Below are positions 1-8,969 of a stretch of DNA of 64,000 nucleotides, piece by piece. The DNA is from Crocinitomicaceae bacterium (lineage in GTDB: Bacteria > Bacteroidota > Bacteroidia > Flavobacteriales_D > Crocinitomicaceae), in assembly GCA_016719925.1 (NCBI GenBank), contig JADJYC010000012.1, positions 66,838 through 130,837 on the forward strand, in the 5' to 3' direction. Positions within the stretch are counted from its first letter, which is position 1; every line of letters starts with the position of its first letter. Both the position numbers and the translations under genes were made by a program. The notes under the pieces were generated by a model. The model was given only the letters and a program-made list of their open reading frames with translations, made no database searches and was not told where the DNA came from.

Positions 1-54
1 GAGAGTCCGGTTTCTAGCAGTTCCGGACGAAAGTCAGTAATCGAAGAAATTTGA
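1..54 (+). CDS. C-terminal end of an unidentified protein (partial)
   Basis: Frame 1 is open from the first base to a TGA at 52-54 and would encode only the last 17 residues of a protein whose body lies outside the window. It is followed about 20 bases later by a strong hairpin terminator, which is why I think a plus-strand gene ends here. A second frame closes at 38-40, so the choice of frame is uncertain. The few residues do not identify a family. Confidence 0.3.
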   Translation, partial: ESPVSSSSGRKSVIEEI

Positions 55-77
55 TTATTGTAAAACCCAAAGCTTGT

Positions 78-111
78 GAGAGAGTGTTCAACGAACACTC
101 TCTTGCTTTTT
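78..111 (+). terminator. Rho-independent terminator, probably shared by convergent genes
   Basis: GAGAGAGTGTTC pairs with GAACACTCTCTT across a 3-base loop, giving a stem of about 11 bp, followed by TTGCTTTTT. It lies between the plus-strand gene that enters the window and the end of the minus-strand lipoprotein gene, so it could stop transcription from both sides. Confidence 0.75.
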
Positions 112-596
112 AAGGGCAGGTGGTTACCGGATTTCCGCAAATGCAATCGCAATTTATCCACCCGGTCATAATTTTTCCATCTTCTGAAGAGAATTCAACC
201 TCTGCATAATCATAATAAAGACGCTTCAATTTGATTGATCGTTCTGCTCCGATTGTTCTCAAACCAACCGTCTTTTTGTGAAATGATATGAAACATATAA
301 TCTTCTCCTTGTGGTAATTTTTGAATTATTTTTCCATTGGGTGATTCACGCAAATTTGTTGGCTGGTCTTCATCCGGATCATCTATGTAGGCACGTAAAT
401 CAAATTTTTGTTTAAACCCTTCATCTGAAAAAATGAATTCAGGTTCAGGCGGAGTGATCATGGTAGTATCAGAATTATTCTGAGTAAAATTGTTTTCTGA
501 TAAGGAGTCTGTTTGATCAGTATTGATTTCAGTTTGATTGTTAGTGCATCCTGAAAAAATTAAAAGACAAAAAACGGTACTGGTTATATATAGCAT
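110..596 (-). CDS. Lipoprotein with SH3-like domain (frameshifted)
   Basis: The protein starts with a lipoprotein signal (hydrophobic core, then LIFSGC as lipobox), so it should be anchored to a membrane after cleavage before Cys16. A low-complexity Asn/Thr/Asp linker follows. From about residue 68 there is a segment of the type AYI-DPD-NLRESPNGKII, which resembles the SH3-like domains of many Bacteroidota lipoproteins. The open frame stops at 210, but the adjacent frame continues without a stop to a TAA at 110-112 and reads a sensible Cys-rich end (GWINCDCICGNP). I therefore infer a single-base frameshift near 240-265 and a full protein of about 160 residues. Function unknown. Confidence 0.55.
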
Positions 597-826
597 ATTT
601 TCAATTTTTCATATCAAATGTAAGACATTCTTGATCAAAAGAACTGACGATAATTCCAGCCTGTCAATTCAAAAACTGCCGATATGTCACTTCTAAAGGC
701 CTTGATTTTACTCAATTCTGCCAAAAAATACGATTTTAAAGGATAATTTCATTTGGCATATGGATTGACTAAAGGGAATCAACGCTTTTAGCAAACAAAA
801 CAAAGAACAGACTTAATAAAATTAAT

Positions 827-2731
827 ATGAGCAAAATTATTGGAATCGACCTGGGAACTACAAACTCGTGCGTATCTGTGATGGAAGGAAACGAACCGGT
901 TGTTATCACCAATGCTGAAGGAAAAAGAACTACACCTTCGATTGTGGCATTTGTGGATGGTGGTGAACGCAAAGTCGGTGATCCTGCAAAACGTCAGGCA
1001 ATCACAAACCCTAAAAAAACAATCTATTCCATCAAACGTTTCATGGGAGCATCTTTTGATCAATCTTCAAAAGAAGTTGCACGCGTGCCTTATGAGGTAG
1101 TCAAAGGAGATAACAATACACCGCGTGTAAAAATTGATGACCGCCTTTACAGCGCTCAGGAAATTTCTGCAATGATTCTTCAGAAAATGAAAAAAACAGC
1201 TGAAGATTATCTGGGGCAGGAAGTTACTGAAGCAGTTATTACTGTTCCGGCGTACTTCAACGATGCACAGCGTCAGGCAACAAAAGAGGCCGGTGAAATT
1301 GCCGGACTGAAAGTAAAACGAATCATCAATGAACCAACGGCAGCAGCGCTCGCTTACGGTTTGGATAAGAAAAATAAAGATCAGAAAATTATCGTTTTCG
1401 ATTTTGGAGGAGGAACACATGACGTTTCTGTTCTTGAGTTAGGCGATGGAGTATTTGAAGTGCTTTCAACAGATGGTGATACCCATTTGGGTGGTGATGA
1501 TGTGGATGATAAAATCATTAACTGGCTGGCAGATGAATTTAAAAAAGATGAAGGTTTGGATTTGCGTAAAGATCCAATGGCACTTCAGCGTTTAAAAGAA
1601 GCTGCCGAAAAAGCAAAAATCGAATTGTCTTCATCTTCAACTACAGAAATCAACCTGCCTTATATCATGCCGGTAGACGGTATGCCAAAACACCTTGTGC
1701 GCACTTTGTCACGCGCCATGTTTGAGCAGCTGATTGATGATCTGGTTAAACGTACCATTGAACCTTGCAAAACTGCTTTGAAAAATGCAGGTTTGTCAAC
1801 GTCAGATATTGATGAAGTGATTCTGGTAGGTGGTTCAACACGTATTCCGGTAATTCAGGAAGCAGTAAAAAAATTCTTTGGTAAAGAACCTTCAAAAGGC
1901 GTGAATCCGGATGAAGTGGTTGCTGTGGGTGCTGCAATTCAGGGTGGAGTATTAACCGGTGAAGTGAAGGATGTATTGCTTTTGGATGTTACGCCGCTTT
2001 CACTTGGAATTGAAACCATGGGTGGTGTAATGACCCGCTTAATTGAAGCCAACACAACTATCCCTACAAAAAAATCAGAAGTATTTTCAACGGCAGCAGA
2101 TAATCAGACAGCAGTGGATATTCACGTGCTTCAGGGTGAAAGACCCATGGCATCTGATAACAGAACACTGGGAAGATTCCAGTTGTCAGACATTCCGCCT
2201 GCAAGAAGAGGTACACCTCAGATTGAAGTTTCATTCGATATTGATGCAAACGGTATCATGAGTATTTCTGCAAAAGATAAAGCAACCGGAAAAGAACAGT
2301 CAATAAAAATTGAATCATCTTCCGGATTGTCTCAGGCTGAAATTGACCGCATGAAAGCTGAGGCAGCATCAAATGCTGATGCAGATAAAAAGCGAAAAGA
2401 AGAAGCAGATAAACTGAATGCAGCTGATGCGCTGATTTTCCAGACTGAAAGACAGTTAAGCGAATACGGTGATAAAATTCCTGCTGAGAAAAAAGCGCCA
2501 ATTGAATCAGCACTTGCTGAATTGAAAGCGGCACACGGTGCTAAAGATTTTGATAAAATGGAAACAGCAATGCAAAATCTGAATACAGTATTCCAGGCTG
2601 CTTCTCAGGATATGTATGCAAATGCTGGTGGCGGAGCAGAAGGACAACCTCAGGGTGATACCGGAAACAGCTCTGGCACAAAAGATGCAGAAGCTGAAGA
2701 TGTGGATTTTGAAGAGGTAAAAGACAAGTAA
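827..2731 (+). CDS. dnaK: Chaperone DnaK (Hsp70)
   Basis: Hsp70 chaperone that binds exposed hydrophobic peptides under control of ATP hydrolysis, with DnaJ and GrpE as partners, in the cytoplasm. The 634 residues are the family's usual length. The ATPase domain starts with IGIDLGTTNSCV (residues 5-16), has the phosphate-2 motif DFGGGTHDVS near residue 192 and VGGSTRIP near 340. The substrate-binding domain follows from about 390, then a helical lid and a Gly-rich tail ending in an EEVK-type motif. The His in GGGTHDVS replaces the Phe of E. coli DnaK; I recall this as common in Flavobacteriia. No CIRCE operator is visible upstream, and dnaJ/grpE are not adjacent. The gene has no frame damage. 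Confidence 0.98.
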   Translation: MSKIIGIDLGTTNSCVSVMEGNEPVVITNAEGKRTTPSIVAFVDGGERKVGDPAKRQAITNPKKTIYSIKRFMGASFDQSSKEVARVPYEVVKGDNNTPRVKIDDRLYSAQEISAMILQKMKKTAEDYLGQEVTEAVITVPAYFNDAQRQATKEAGEIAGLKVKRIINEPTAAALAYGLDKKNKDQKIIVFDFGGGTHDVSVLELGDGVFEVLSTDGDTHLGGDDVDDKIINWLADEFKKDEGLDLRKDPMALQRLKEAAEKAKIELSSSSTTEINLPYIMPVDGMPKHLVRTLSRAMFEQLIDDLVKRTIEPCKTALKNAGLSTSDIDEVILVGGSTRIPVIQEAVKKFFGKEPSKGVNPDEVVAVGAAIQGGVLTGEVKDVLLLDVTPLSLGIETMGGVMTRLIEANTTIPTKKSEVFSTAADNQTAVDIHVLQGERPMASDNRTLGRFQLSDIPPARRGTPQIEVSFDIDANGIMSISAKDKATGKEQSIKIESSSGLSQAEIDRMKAEAASNADADKKRKEEADKLNAADALIFQTERQLSEYGDKIPAEKKAPIESALAELKAAHGAKDFDKMETAMQNLNTVFQAASQDMYANAGGGAEGQPQGDTGNSSGTKDAEAEDVDFEEVKDK

Positions 2732-2763
2732 TTTCTTTTCTTACTTAAATAACAATTGAAAGG

Positions 2764-2796
2764 TCCTCCGTTCAGCTGAACGGGGGATTTTTTTTT
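2764..2796 (+). terminator. Terminator of dnaK
   Basis: TCCTCCGTTCAG pairs with CTGAACGGGGGA and is followed by a run of about ten T residues. It lies 33 bases after the dnaK stop, so dnaK is probably monocistronic. Confidence 0.9.
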
Positions 2797-2851
2797 GACT
2801 GACTGGTAGAAATAAAAGGTAATATGATTCTTTTATTCAGTGCCGATATTG

Positions 2852-2859
2852 TAAATTTG
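2852..2859 (+). promoter_or_regulatory. Candidate Bacteroidota -7 element (TAAATTTG)
   Basis: TAAATTTG fits the Bacteroidota -7 consensus TAnnTTTG and lies 35 bases before the DUF4340 gene, just after the dnaK terminator. No TTG is found at the preferred -33 spacing, so support is modest. Confidence 0.4.
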
Positions 2860-2894
2860 AACGACTGAGTAATATTTCTCATCCCCGATAAACT

Positions 2895-3914
2895 ATGAAG
2901 AATTGGAAATCACTTGTCATTTTTTTATTGCTTGGCGGACTGGCCTGGTTTGCCTATTACCTCAGTACAGATAAAGGAAATTCAAAACTGGCAGATGAAG
3001 CACTTTCAGACTTTGCTGTAAAGGATACTGCGACAATTGATAAATTAATTTTGACAGATACCGATGGAAATCCGGGAGTGAATCTGGTCAGAACTCCTCA
3101 GGGCTGGACAACGGATAAAGGAGATTGTGTACAACAGCATCTGGTAAATACAATGCTTGAAACCATCCGGCATATTGCTGTGAAAAGCCCTGTTCCAAAA
3201 GACGCAGTAGAAAACATCAATAAAAATCTGACAGCGCATCACCGCAAAGTTGAGATCTATGTAAAAGGTGAACTGGTTAAAACCTGGTACATTGGAAATC
3301 CAACTGCAGATCATTATGGAACTTACATGTTATTGAAAGATCCTGAACTGGGAAAATCTCCTGAGCCTTTTATTATGCATGTTCCGTCAGAGCATGGTAG
3401 TGTTCAGAGCAGATTCATTACCAACCCGCTTGAAATGCAGTGCACCGGAATTTTTAATTATGATCCGCTTCATGTGAAATCAATTGATGTGAAAATTCCT
3501 GACTCAACAGAACTTAATTTTAAAGTAGTGGCCAATGCAGAAAATAATTTCTCACTCTTCAATAACGAAAAAGCAGTTTCAGATTTTGATACCAGTAAAG
3601 TAAGAACCTATATTTTATTTTATCAGAAAGTACATTTTGAATCACACAACACATTGCTTGATTCGAAACAGGTTGATTCTTTAAAAACAAGCACGCCCTA
3701 TTATACCATTGATGTTACTGATAAGGATGGAAATATAAAGGGTGTAAAGCTTTACAAAAAGAGATTTGTTGTTGAGCGTTACGGATATGACGGTGAATTG
3801 CTGGAATTTGATCAGGACAGACTTTGGGTGGTGCTTGATAACGGTACTTTGGTTGTTGGTCAGTATCACGTTTTTGACAAACTCATGCGTGACATCCGTT
3901 TCTTTGAAAGATAA
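2895..3914 (+). CDS. DUF4340 domain-containing membrane-anchored protein
   Basis: The 339-residue protein has one N-terminal membrane segment (about residues 6-24) and a large, presumably periplasmic, soluble part. Its pattern (early segment on strand-forming residues 'IDKLILTDTDG', then 'GWTTDKGDCVQQHLVNTMLETIRHI', then 'KTWYIGNPTADHYGTYMLLK') matches the DUF4340 family, which is often found beside GldG-like ABC transporter proteins in Bacteroidota. Here the gldF/gldG pair is about 53 kb away. It stands alone between the dnaK terminator and a convergent gene that ends 12 bases downstream. The molecular role is unknown. Confidence 0.75.
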   Translation: MKNWKSLVIFLLLGGLAWFAYYLSTDKGNSKLADEALSDFAVKDTATIDKLILTDTDGNPGVNLVRTPQGWTTDKGDCVQQHLVNTMLETIRHIAVKSPVPKDAVENINKNLTAHHRKVEIYVKGELVKTWYIGNPTADHYGTYMLLKDPELGKSPEPFIMHVPSEHGSVQSRFITNPLEMQCTGIFNYDPLHVKSIDVKIPDSTELNFKVVANAENNFSLFNNEKAVSDFDTSKVRTYILFYQKVHFESHNTLLDSKQVDSLKTSTPYYTIDVTDKDGNIKGVKLYKKRFVVERYGYDGELLEFDQDRLWVVLDNGTLVVGQYHVFDKLMRDIRFFER

Positions 3915-3926
3915 TCCAGCGTAACG

Positions 3927-5202
3927 TCAATCAGGTTTTTTATTCAAGGCGTCAAACTTAGCGGTCATAGTTGGATTACCGTGCGTCAGTTTTTTAATCG
4001 ACAAATCTTCTGCTTTATCATTTGCCAGACGAAGGTTATTCTCAGATGATAACAAAGCATCTTTAGTTTTTTGAAGATGAGAAATTGTTTTATCTATTTC
4101 ATCAATTGCTTCTTTGAATTTGCGGCTGGCCAGATCATAATTTCTTGAAAAGCCTTCTTTGAATTTATTCATTTTTTCTTCAAAGTTGGTGATGTCAATA
4201 TTCTGGTTTTTTACCTGCGCTAGTTCTGCCTTGTATTTGAGCGAGCTCATTGCGGCATTTCTCAGCAGTGTTATGATAGGTATAAAAAACTGCGGACGGA
4301 CAACATACATTTTACCGTATTTGTAAGATACGTCAACAATGCCCGTATTGTATAGTTCACTCTCTGATTCCAGTAATGTTACAAGTACAGCATATTCACA
4401 TTTTTTTTCAGTGCGGTCTTTGTCCAGTTCTTTTAAAAAATCTTCGTTCTTCTTTTTTGTTGCTGTTTCATCACCCTCATTTTTCATTTCAAACATGATT
4501 GAAATGATTTCATTTCCTGCTTCATCATTTTCACGGTAAATAAAATCTCCCTTACTGCCCGTTTTTGAATCGTTATCTTTTTCGAAATAGGCAAGGGGAA
4601 AAGCAGTAGCGCGCAATTTATTAAATTCAGTTTCGCAATGCTGTTCAAGGGTTTCACCAAGCATCTTGGTTGAAAGCTTTAGTTTCATGTCTTTCCTGAA
4701 AGCAATTTCTTCATCTTTGATTTTGATGATATCTTCCTTTGCTTTGAGTTCAGCAGCAAATTTTTCCTTTAATGATTTTTCAAGCAGAAGCTTTTCTGTT
4801 TCTTTGTTTTTCAGATCATTTGCAAGTGAATCACGCTCTTTTTCAATTTTAAGGACTGCTTCTGTTACTTTCAGTTTTTTCTGTCTCAGCAAGTTCAATT
4901 TTTGATTTCAAATCAGCAAGTTCACCATCTTTTTTAGGGAGTTGAGAAATCAGCTCCTGTTCACTTTTGGATTTCAGTCCTGAAATTTCCAGATCTTTTT
5001 TTGCTATCAGTTCCTGAAAAGTTCGTTTGAGTTTTTCTTCTGAAAGCTGAACGGCATTTTGCTTATCTTTTTCAGCAAGATTTAATCTGGCTTTTAGTTC
5101 CTCTTCAAATTTATGATCGCGAACCTGCTTGAGAATATCAGCAAAACCTGCTTCATCTACTTTAAATACCTTTTTACAATTCGGACAGACAATATCATTC
5201 AT
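3927..5202 (-). CDS. DUF2130 domain-containing coiled-coil protein (frameshifted)
   Basis: The N-terminus carries a zinc-ribbon-like CPNCKKVF motif (residues 5-12), then a long Lys/Glu-rich coiled coil, then the conserved DUF2130 region (TKMLGETLEQHCETEFNKL, SKGDFIYRE, MFEMKNEGDETATKKKNEDF, VRPQFFIPIITLLRNAA) and a second coiled coil. The DUF2130 core recalls nuclease-like folds, but the function is not established. The open frame is broken at a run of six A residues (T6 at about 4872-4877 on the plus strand). Removing one base joins ...ETEKLKVTEAVLK... in one frame of about 424 residues. The start is the ATG at 5202, which places the zinc ribbon at the N-terminus as in relatives. Confidence 0.8.
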
Positions 5203-5295
5203 ATCAGTGGAATTTTATCAGTAATGCGTTTATTGAAATATTAAAAGGCAGTTTGATCAGCATGATATTTAAAATAACGCCGGAGAAAAAGAAAT

Positions 5296-5715
5296 TTATT
5301 TCCTTTTCTTTGAAAGTACAATTTTGTTTCCTTCAATAGTAATCAGCCAGGTTTTGTCAAAAATCTGAGGAAGGTAACGGAGATATAATTTGGTACGCTG
5401 TGACATTTCATTTCCTTCACCTTCTTTTAATACTCCGGTGAATTCATAAACCTGTGTGTTCGGATGTTTTTCACCGTACATATCAATGATCGTGATGATG
5501 GTACGCATTACTTTCCACACATCGCCTTTGTTGGTCAGCGCATATTCCTCACCTTCATATTCTTCATTCAGTACACCAAAGGCAATAACGGCATGCAGTA
5601 TATTTTCTTTCTTACGGGCAAAACGAACTTCATACTCCACACCAAAGTCTGTGCTGAAATGATACACCTGACCGGTTGGAATATTAGGTTTTATAATCTC
5701 GTAAATGTCCTGCAT
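5296..5715 (-). CDS. Conserved protein of unknown function
   Basis: 139 residues, soluble, with no signal peptide or membrane segment. It begins MQDIYEIIKPNIPTG and has an alternating strand pattern (VYHFSTDFGVEYEVRFARKK) followed by a helix 'DVWKVMRTIITIIDMY' and a final basic tail. Its ATG overlaps the stop of the upstream caspase gene by one base, so the two are probably co-transcribed. I do not recognise the family. Confidence 0.6.
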   Translation of the reverse strand: MQDIYEIIKPNIPTGQVYHFSTDFGVEYEVRFARKKENILHAVIAFGVLNEEYEGEEYALTNKGDVWKVMRTIITIIDMYGEKHPNTQVYEFTGVLKEGEGNEMSQRTKLYLRYLPQIFDKTWLITIEGNKIVLSKKRK

Positions 5716-7994
5716 TATTTTCCAAATATAATGTAATCCAAGCTAATATTCTCTTCACGGCTTGAAGGAATTTGTTTACCGTTGGAAAGCTCCTTAACCC
5801 TGATGTTTACAAAGGACCTTATTTCAGAAACGGTAATATTTCCGTCTTTGTTGGAATCTGCCGCCAGATCAGTTAACCCGCTGATCAGTACGTAAGTAAA
5901 GAGTCCGTTCTTCCATAAATCACTTTCCATGGCATATTCAGCACCGCCTGCACTTGAAATTACTGTGGCTCCTGAACCTTTTTGAGTACTGGAGAACAGA
6001 TCCTGCATCAGTTCCAGGCTGTTTTCAAAGCCAAATCCTTCTTTATTTCTCACGCCAACCCCGGCTGCCCTGAATTCTACACCTCCTGATTCAACCTCCG
6101 GTTCCGGACCTCTTTCAATTTCATCTTTGTCTAATTCTCCGCTGTGACAAGTATCCATGATCAGAAGTTTTTTGTAAGCCTTGATTTTACCAAGCATTTC
6201 GTGAATCGTGTCATACGATAATCCGGATGTTTCAGGTGAGTCAAAATTCATGTCATGGGTTGCGTAGAAATAATCAAAATCAACGTTCAAAACGCCGTGA
6301 CCTGCAATAAATATGACCACTACATCTTCATAGGTGCAACTGGTGAAAAAACTTTCCAGAGCTAAAAAGCCTGAAACTGTCACTTCTTCATCCAATAATA
6401 ACCTGGTAAAAACCTGATTGTACATAGTGGCTGTCTGATTCAGTTTGGCAACAACATCTTTTGCGTCTTTTACAGGATAGGTCAGATTAAAGCGTGTGTC
6501 TTTGTAATTACTGACCCCAATTGCAACCACATAAAGATTGTTTTTCTGACCGGAATTCTCTCTGATAATTTCCACTGATTCATACATGGATTCTGCTCCG
6601 TTTGAATTGATACAGGAAATCTGAATTTTATTTACACCGGTGATCAGCGGAATTTCAATTTCCTTACGAATTGATTTTACTTTTGATTCGGGTCTTATTC
6701 CTCCTTCTCCAAAAACAGGAACATCATTCACATATACATTTATCTGTTGAATGTTATACGTGTCATCCCATGCTTTTACTGATACTTTAACTGAACTTTC
6801 ATTCACTACCAGCGGCAAATCTGTTTCATTGTAAATGTGCGGAATCTGATAATCAATTTTCAGATTTCCTTCTTCCATCTGCAATTTTTTAAGACGTTTT
6901 TTGTAGAGATAATTATAAGCGCGGATTAATTGCTCAGGTGATTTTCCAATTCGTGCAGCAACAATATCAGGTCTGTTAAGGTAAATATCAAACTGTTCAA
7001 ACGGTACAAGTTTTCCGTCAATTCTGAAAGCAATTCCTTTCAGTGAATTTCGTGATGCCATGTAATAATTATCCGGAGTATAAATCATGAATTCTTTTCC
7101 GCCAACGGCAATGTAAGTGGCAACAGTTTGACATGTTTTATAATCAGATATTTTCAAGGTACCATCTGCTGAGGCAGAAAAGGCACGGTCAGCATCTTTG
7201 TCAAAAACTACTTTGTGAACAGCGCCGTAATGATCTTTTAACTGACAGATTTTTTCTCCCGTTGAAGTGTTCCAGAAAATAATTGAATTGTCTGCTTCCC
7301 ACACTGAATTATTGCCAGCTCCTGAAACAAGAACTGAACCATCTTTGTTATAATCAATCGAACTGATCATGTTCACGTGTCCGGTAAGAATTTTTTCTGT
7401 TTTCCAGTCAGAAGTATTTCTGATATGGATTGTTTTATCCCATGCTGAGGTTGCTAATTTGTTTCCGTCCGGACTGAATTTTATTGAGTTTATGACAATT
7501 GTCTGATCCGTGAACTGCTGAATTTCTTTTTTGGTTTCGTAGTTCCAAACTCTTGTTGTCTGATCGTGTCCGCCTGAAGCAATTAAGGGTTGGGTAGGAT
7601 GAAAATCAAGTGTCAGAATTCCTGCAGTATGACCTTTTAATTCTGTGATTTTTTTAGTGCTCTCGAAATCCCAGATTTTTATCACATTCATAAATCCGGC
7701 GCCCGCAACATATTTTCCGTCATCTGAAATTGAAACACACTGAATGAGTTCAGAATCTGTTGGAAGTTGTTTGACCATTTCTCCGTTAGTCACATCCCAT
7801 ATACCCATGGTGAGCGTGTAATTCATTGCAACCAGGTATTTGCCATCGGGTGTAAATTCACACGGAAAAAATCCCTGAATATCACAGGCAATTTTATTCA
7901 GCTGCAGATCCCAGATCTGAATTCTCAATTGATCTGTTGCAACAGCTACGTAGTTTCCGTCCTGACTGTAAGCCATGTTCAATATCTCGCTCAC
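5715..7994 (-). CDS. WD40-repeat protein with C-terminal caspase (C14) domain
   Basis: The first half holds at least seven WD40 repeats (for example IKIWDFE, TRVWNYE, IHIRNTS, IIFWNTS), forming a beta-propeller. A linker with Ig-like strands follows, then a caspase-like domain from about residue 500. The catalytic His is in IAGHG (about 566) and the Cys in MDTCHSG (about 616), so both dyad residues are present. The tail contains an EF-hand-like DSNKDGNITVSE, a possible calcium loop. This reading frame starts at a GTG with AGGAGG upstream but has no signal peptide. The adjacent upstream frame is a secreted WD40 protein, and the two are probably one gene split by a frameshift near 8018. Metacaspase-like peptidases are implicated in regulated proteolysis or cell death elsewhere; the role here is unknown. 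Confidence 0.85.
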   Translation of the reverse strand: MSEILNMAYSQDGNYVAVATDQLRIQIWDLQLNKIACDIQGFFPCEFTPDGKYLVAMNYTLTMGIWDVTNGEMVKQLPTDSELIQCVSISDDGKYVAGAGFMNVIKIWDFESTKKITELKGHTAGILTLDFHPTQPLIASGGHDQTTRVWNYETKKEIQQFTDQTIVINSIKFSPDGNKLATSAWDKTIHIRNTSDWKTEKILTGHVNMISSIDYNKDGSVLVSGAGNNSVWEADNSIIFWNTSTGEKICQLKDHYGAVHKVVFDKDADRAFSASADGTLKISDYKTCQTVATYIAVGGKEFMIYTPDNYYMASRNSLKGIAFRIDGKLVPFEQFDIYLNRPDIVAARIGKSPEQLIRAYNYLYKKRLKKLQMEEGNLKIDYQIPHIYNETDLPLVVNESSVKVSVKAWDDTYNIQQINVYVNDVPVFGEGGIRPESKVKSIRKEIEIPLITGVNKIQISCINSNGAESMYESVEIIRENSGQKNNLYVVAIGVSNYKDTRFNLTYPVKDAKDVVAKLNQTATMYNQVFTRLLLDEEVTVSGFLALESFFTSCTYEDVVVIFIAGHGVLNVDFDYFYATHDMNFDSPETSGLSYDTIHEMLGKIKAYKKLLIMDTCHSGELDKDEIERGPEPEVESGGVEFRAAGVGVRNKEGFGFENSLELMQDLFSSTQKGSGATVISSAGGAEYAMESDLWKNGLFTYVLISGLTDLAADSNKDGNITVSEIRSFVNIRVKELSNGKQIPSSREENISLDYIIFGK

Positions 7995-8010
7995 CTTGCC
8001 TCCTAGATCC

Positions 8011-8961
8011 TTAAAAATAGTATTTGTTTTTATTGTAAAAACGGATCATGTTCATATTGGCCATCATCAGAATATCACCTGAGGGATGTCCTGTAACACA
8101 TCGTGAAGCAAGGTAAGGTTCATTGAATTCAGTAATTAATTTTTGATTTTTGTAATCGATGATTTGAACAGCGCCACCATGTGTTGCCAGATATAAATGA
8201 TTTTCTTTTTTGTCAAATTCCAGATCAATTAATTTGGTGCTGTAAACGGATGATGTGTAAACAAATTTTGACTGGTTGACATCAAAAATGCGAAGCTTGT
8301 CATCATTGAATCCCCAGGCTATTAAATCCCCGTCTTTGGAAATGGAACCACGTGTAAACGGAAAATTAAATTCATTAAAAAGCTTAACTGTTTTTATTAC
8401 CGTCATTGTTTCAAGATCATGGTATATAATGTTTCCCAGCTGATCTAATGAATACGCTTTTTTGTCTTTTACATTTACCACAAGTGACATGCAATACACA
8501 TCCGGAATTGATTTTGTTTGTCCGTTTGAAAGATCCGTTACTGCCACATTTGAATTCTCATCCACATGAACAATTTTGGCCCCGTCATCAATAAAGGCAA
8601 CTCCTTTGGATGAGTATGATGCTTTGAATTTGTGTTTCAGTTCTCCGGTGATGACATTCCATATTAATAATTCACCATCAGATGAAACACCAGCCAGGTG
8701 AATGTTATCTGGTGCAAAGGTTAGTTGTTCAACAATACCGTTGGTGCCAAAAAGCGTGCGGTATTCCATGGTAGTGGACACATCCCATATTTTGATGATT
8801 TTATTCACCGCCGCGCTTGCCAGATATGTTCCGTCAGGACTGACAGCCATGGCGCAGATCTGATCATTGTGACCGGTTGTCATGACTACTTCAGGTGCTG
8901 TTTGTGCAAATGAAATAACACACTGAAAAAATAAACAGAGAACAAAAATCCGGTGGAGCAT
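8011..8961 (-). CDS. Secreted WD40-repeat protein, probably N-terminal part of the caspase gene
   Basis: It starts with a signal peptide (MLHRIFVLCLFFQCVISFAQ) and continues with WD40 repeats (GHNDQICAMAVSPDG, IIKIWDVST, ELLIWNVIT, KLRIFDVNQ), about six or seven blades. It ends abruptly in NKNKYYF at an A-rich stretch. Removing one A from AACAAATAC lets the frame run on as ...KNNTIFKDLGGKVSEILNMAYSQDG into the next gene, which itself begins in the middle of a repeat. The simplest reading is one exported protein of about 1,080 residues: signal peptide, two propellers, caspase domain. If the break is real, this would be a separate secreted propeller protein. Confidence 0.8.
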   Translation of the reverse strand: MLHRIFVLCLFFQCVISFAQTAPEVVMTTGHNDQICAMAVSPDGTYLASAAVNKIIKIWDVSTTMEYRTLFGTNGIVEQLTFAPDNIHLAGVSSDGELLIWNVITGELKHKFKASYSSKGVAFIDDGAKIVHVDENSNVAVTDLSNGQTKSIPDVYCMSLVVNVKDKKAYSLDQLGNIIYHDLETMTVIKTVKLFNEFNFPFTRGSISKDGDLIAWGFNDDKLRIFDVNQSKFVYTSSVYSTKLIDLEFDKKENHLYLATHGGAVQIIDYKNQKLITEFNEPYLASRCVTGHPSGDILMMANMNMIRFYNKNKYYF

Positions 8962-8969
8962 CTTTTTAG

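Noticed and set aside
740..826. CIRCE operator upstream of dnaK
   Set aside because: No TTAGCACTC-N9-GAGTGCTAA-like repeat is present; a lone TTTTAGCAAAC is not enough.
769..1420. Antisense frames over dnaK
   Set aside because: Shadows of the dnaK coding frame with no family resemblance.
7994..8010. Separate start of the caspase gene at GTG with AGGAGG
   Set aside because: The frame before the GTG stays open and reads KDLGGKVSEILNMAYSQDG in repeat register; a frameshift explains both halves better, though I keep the two features separate because it is not proven.
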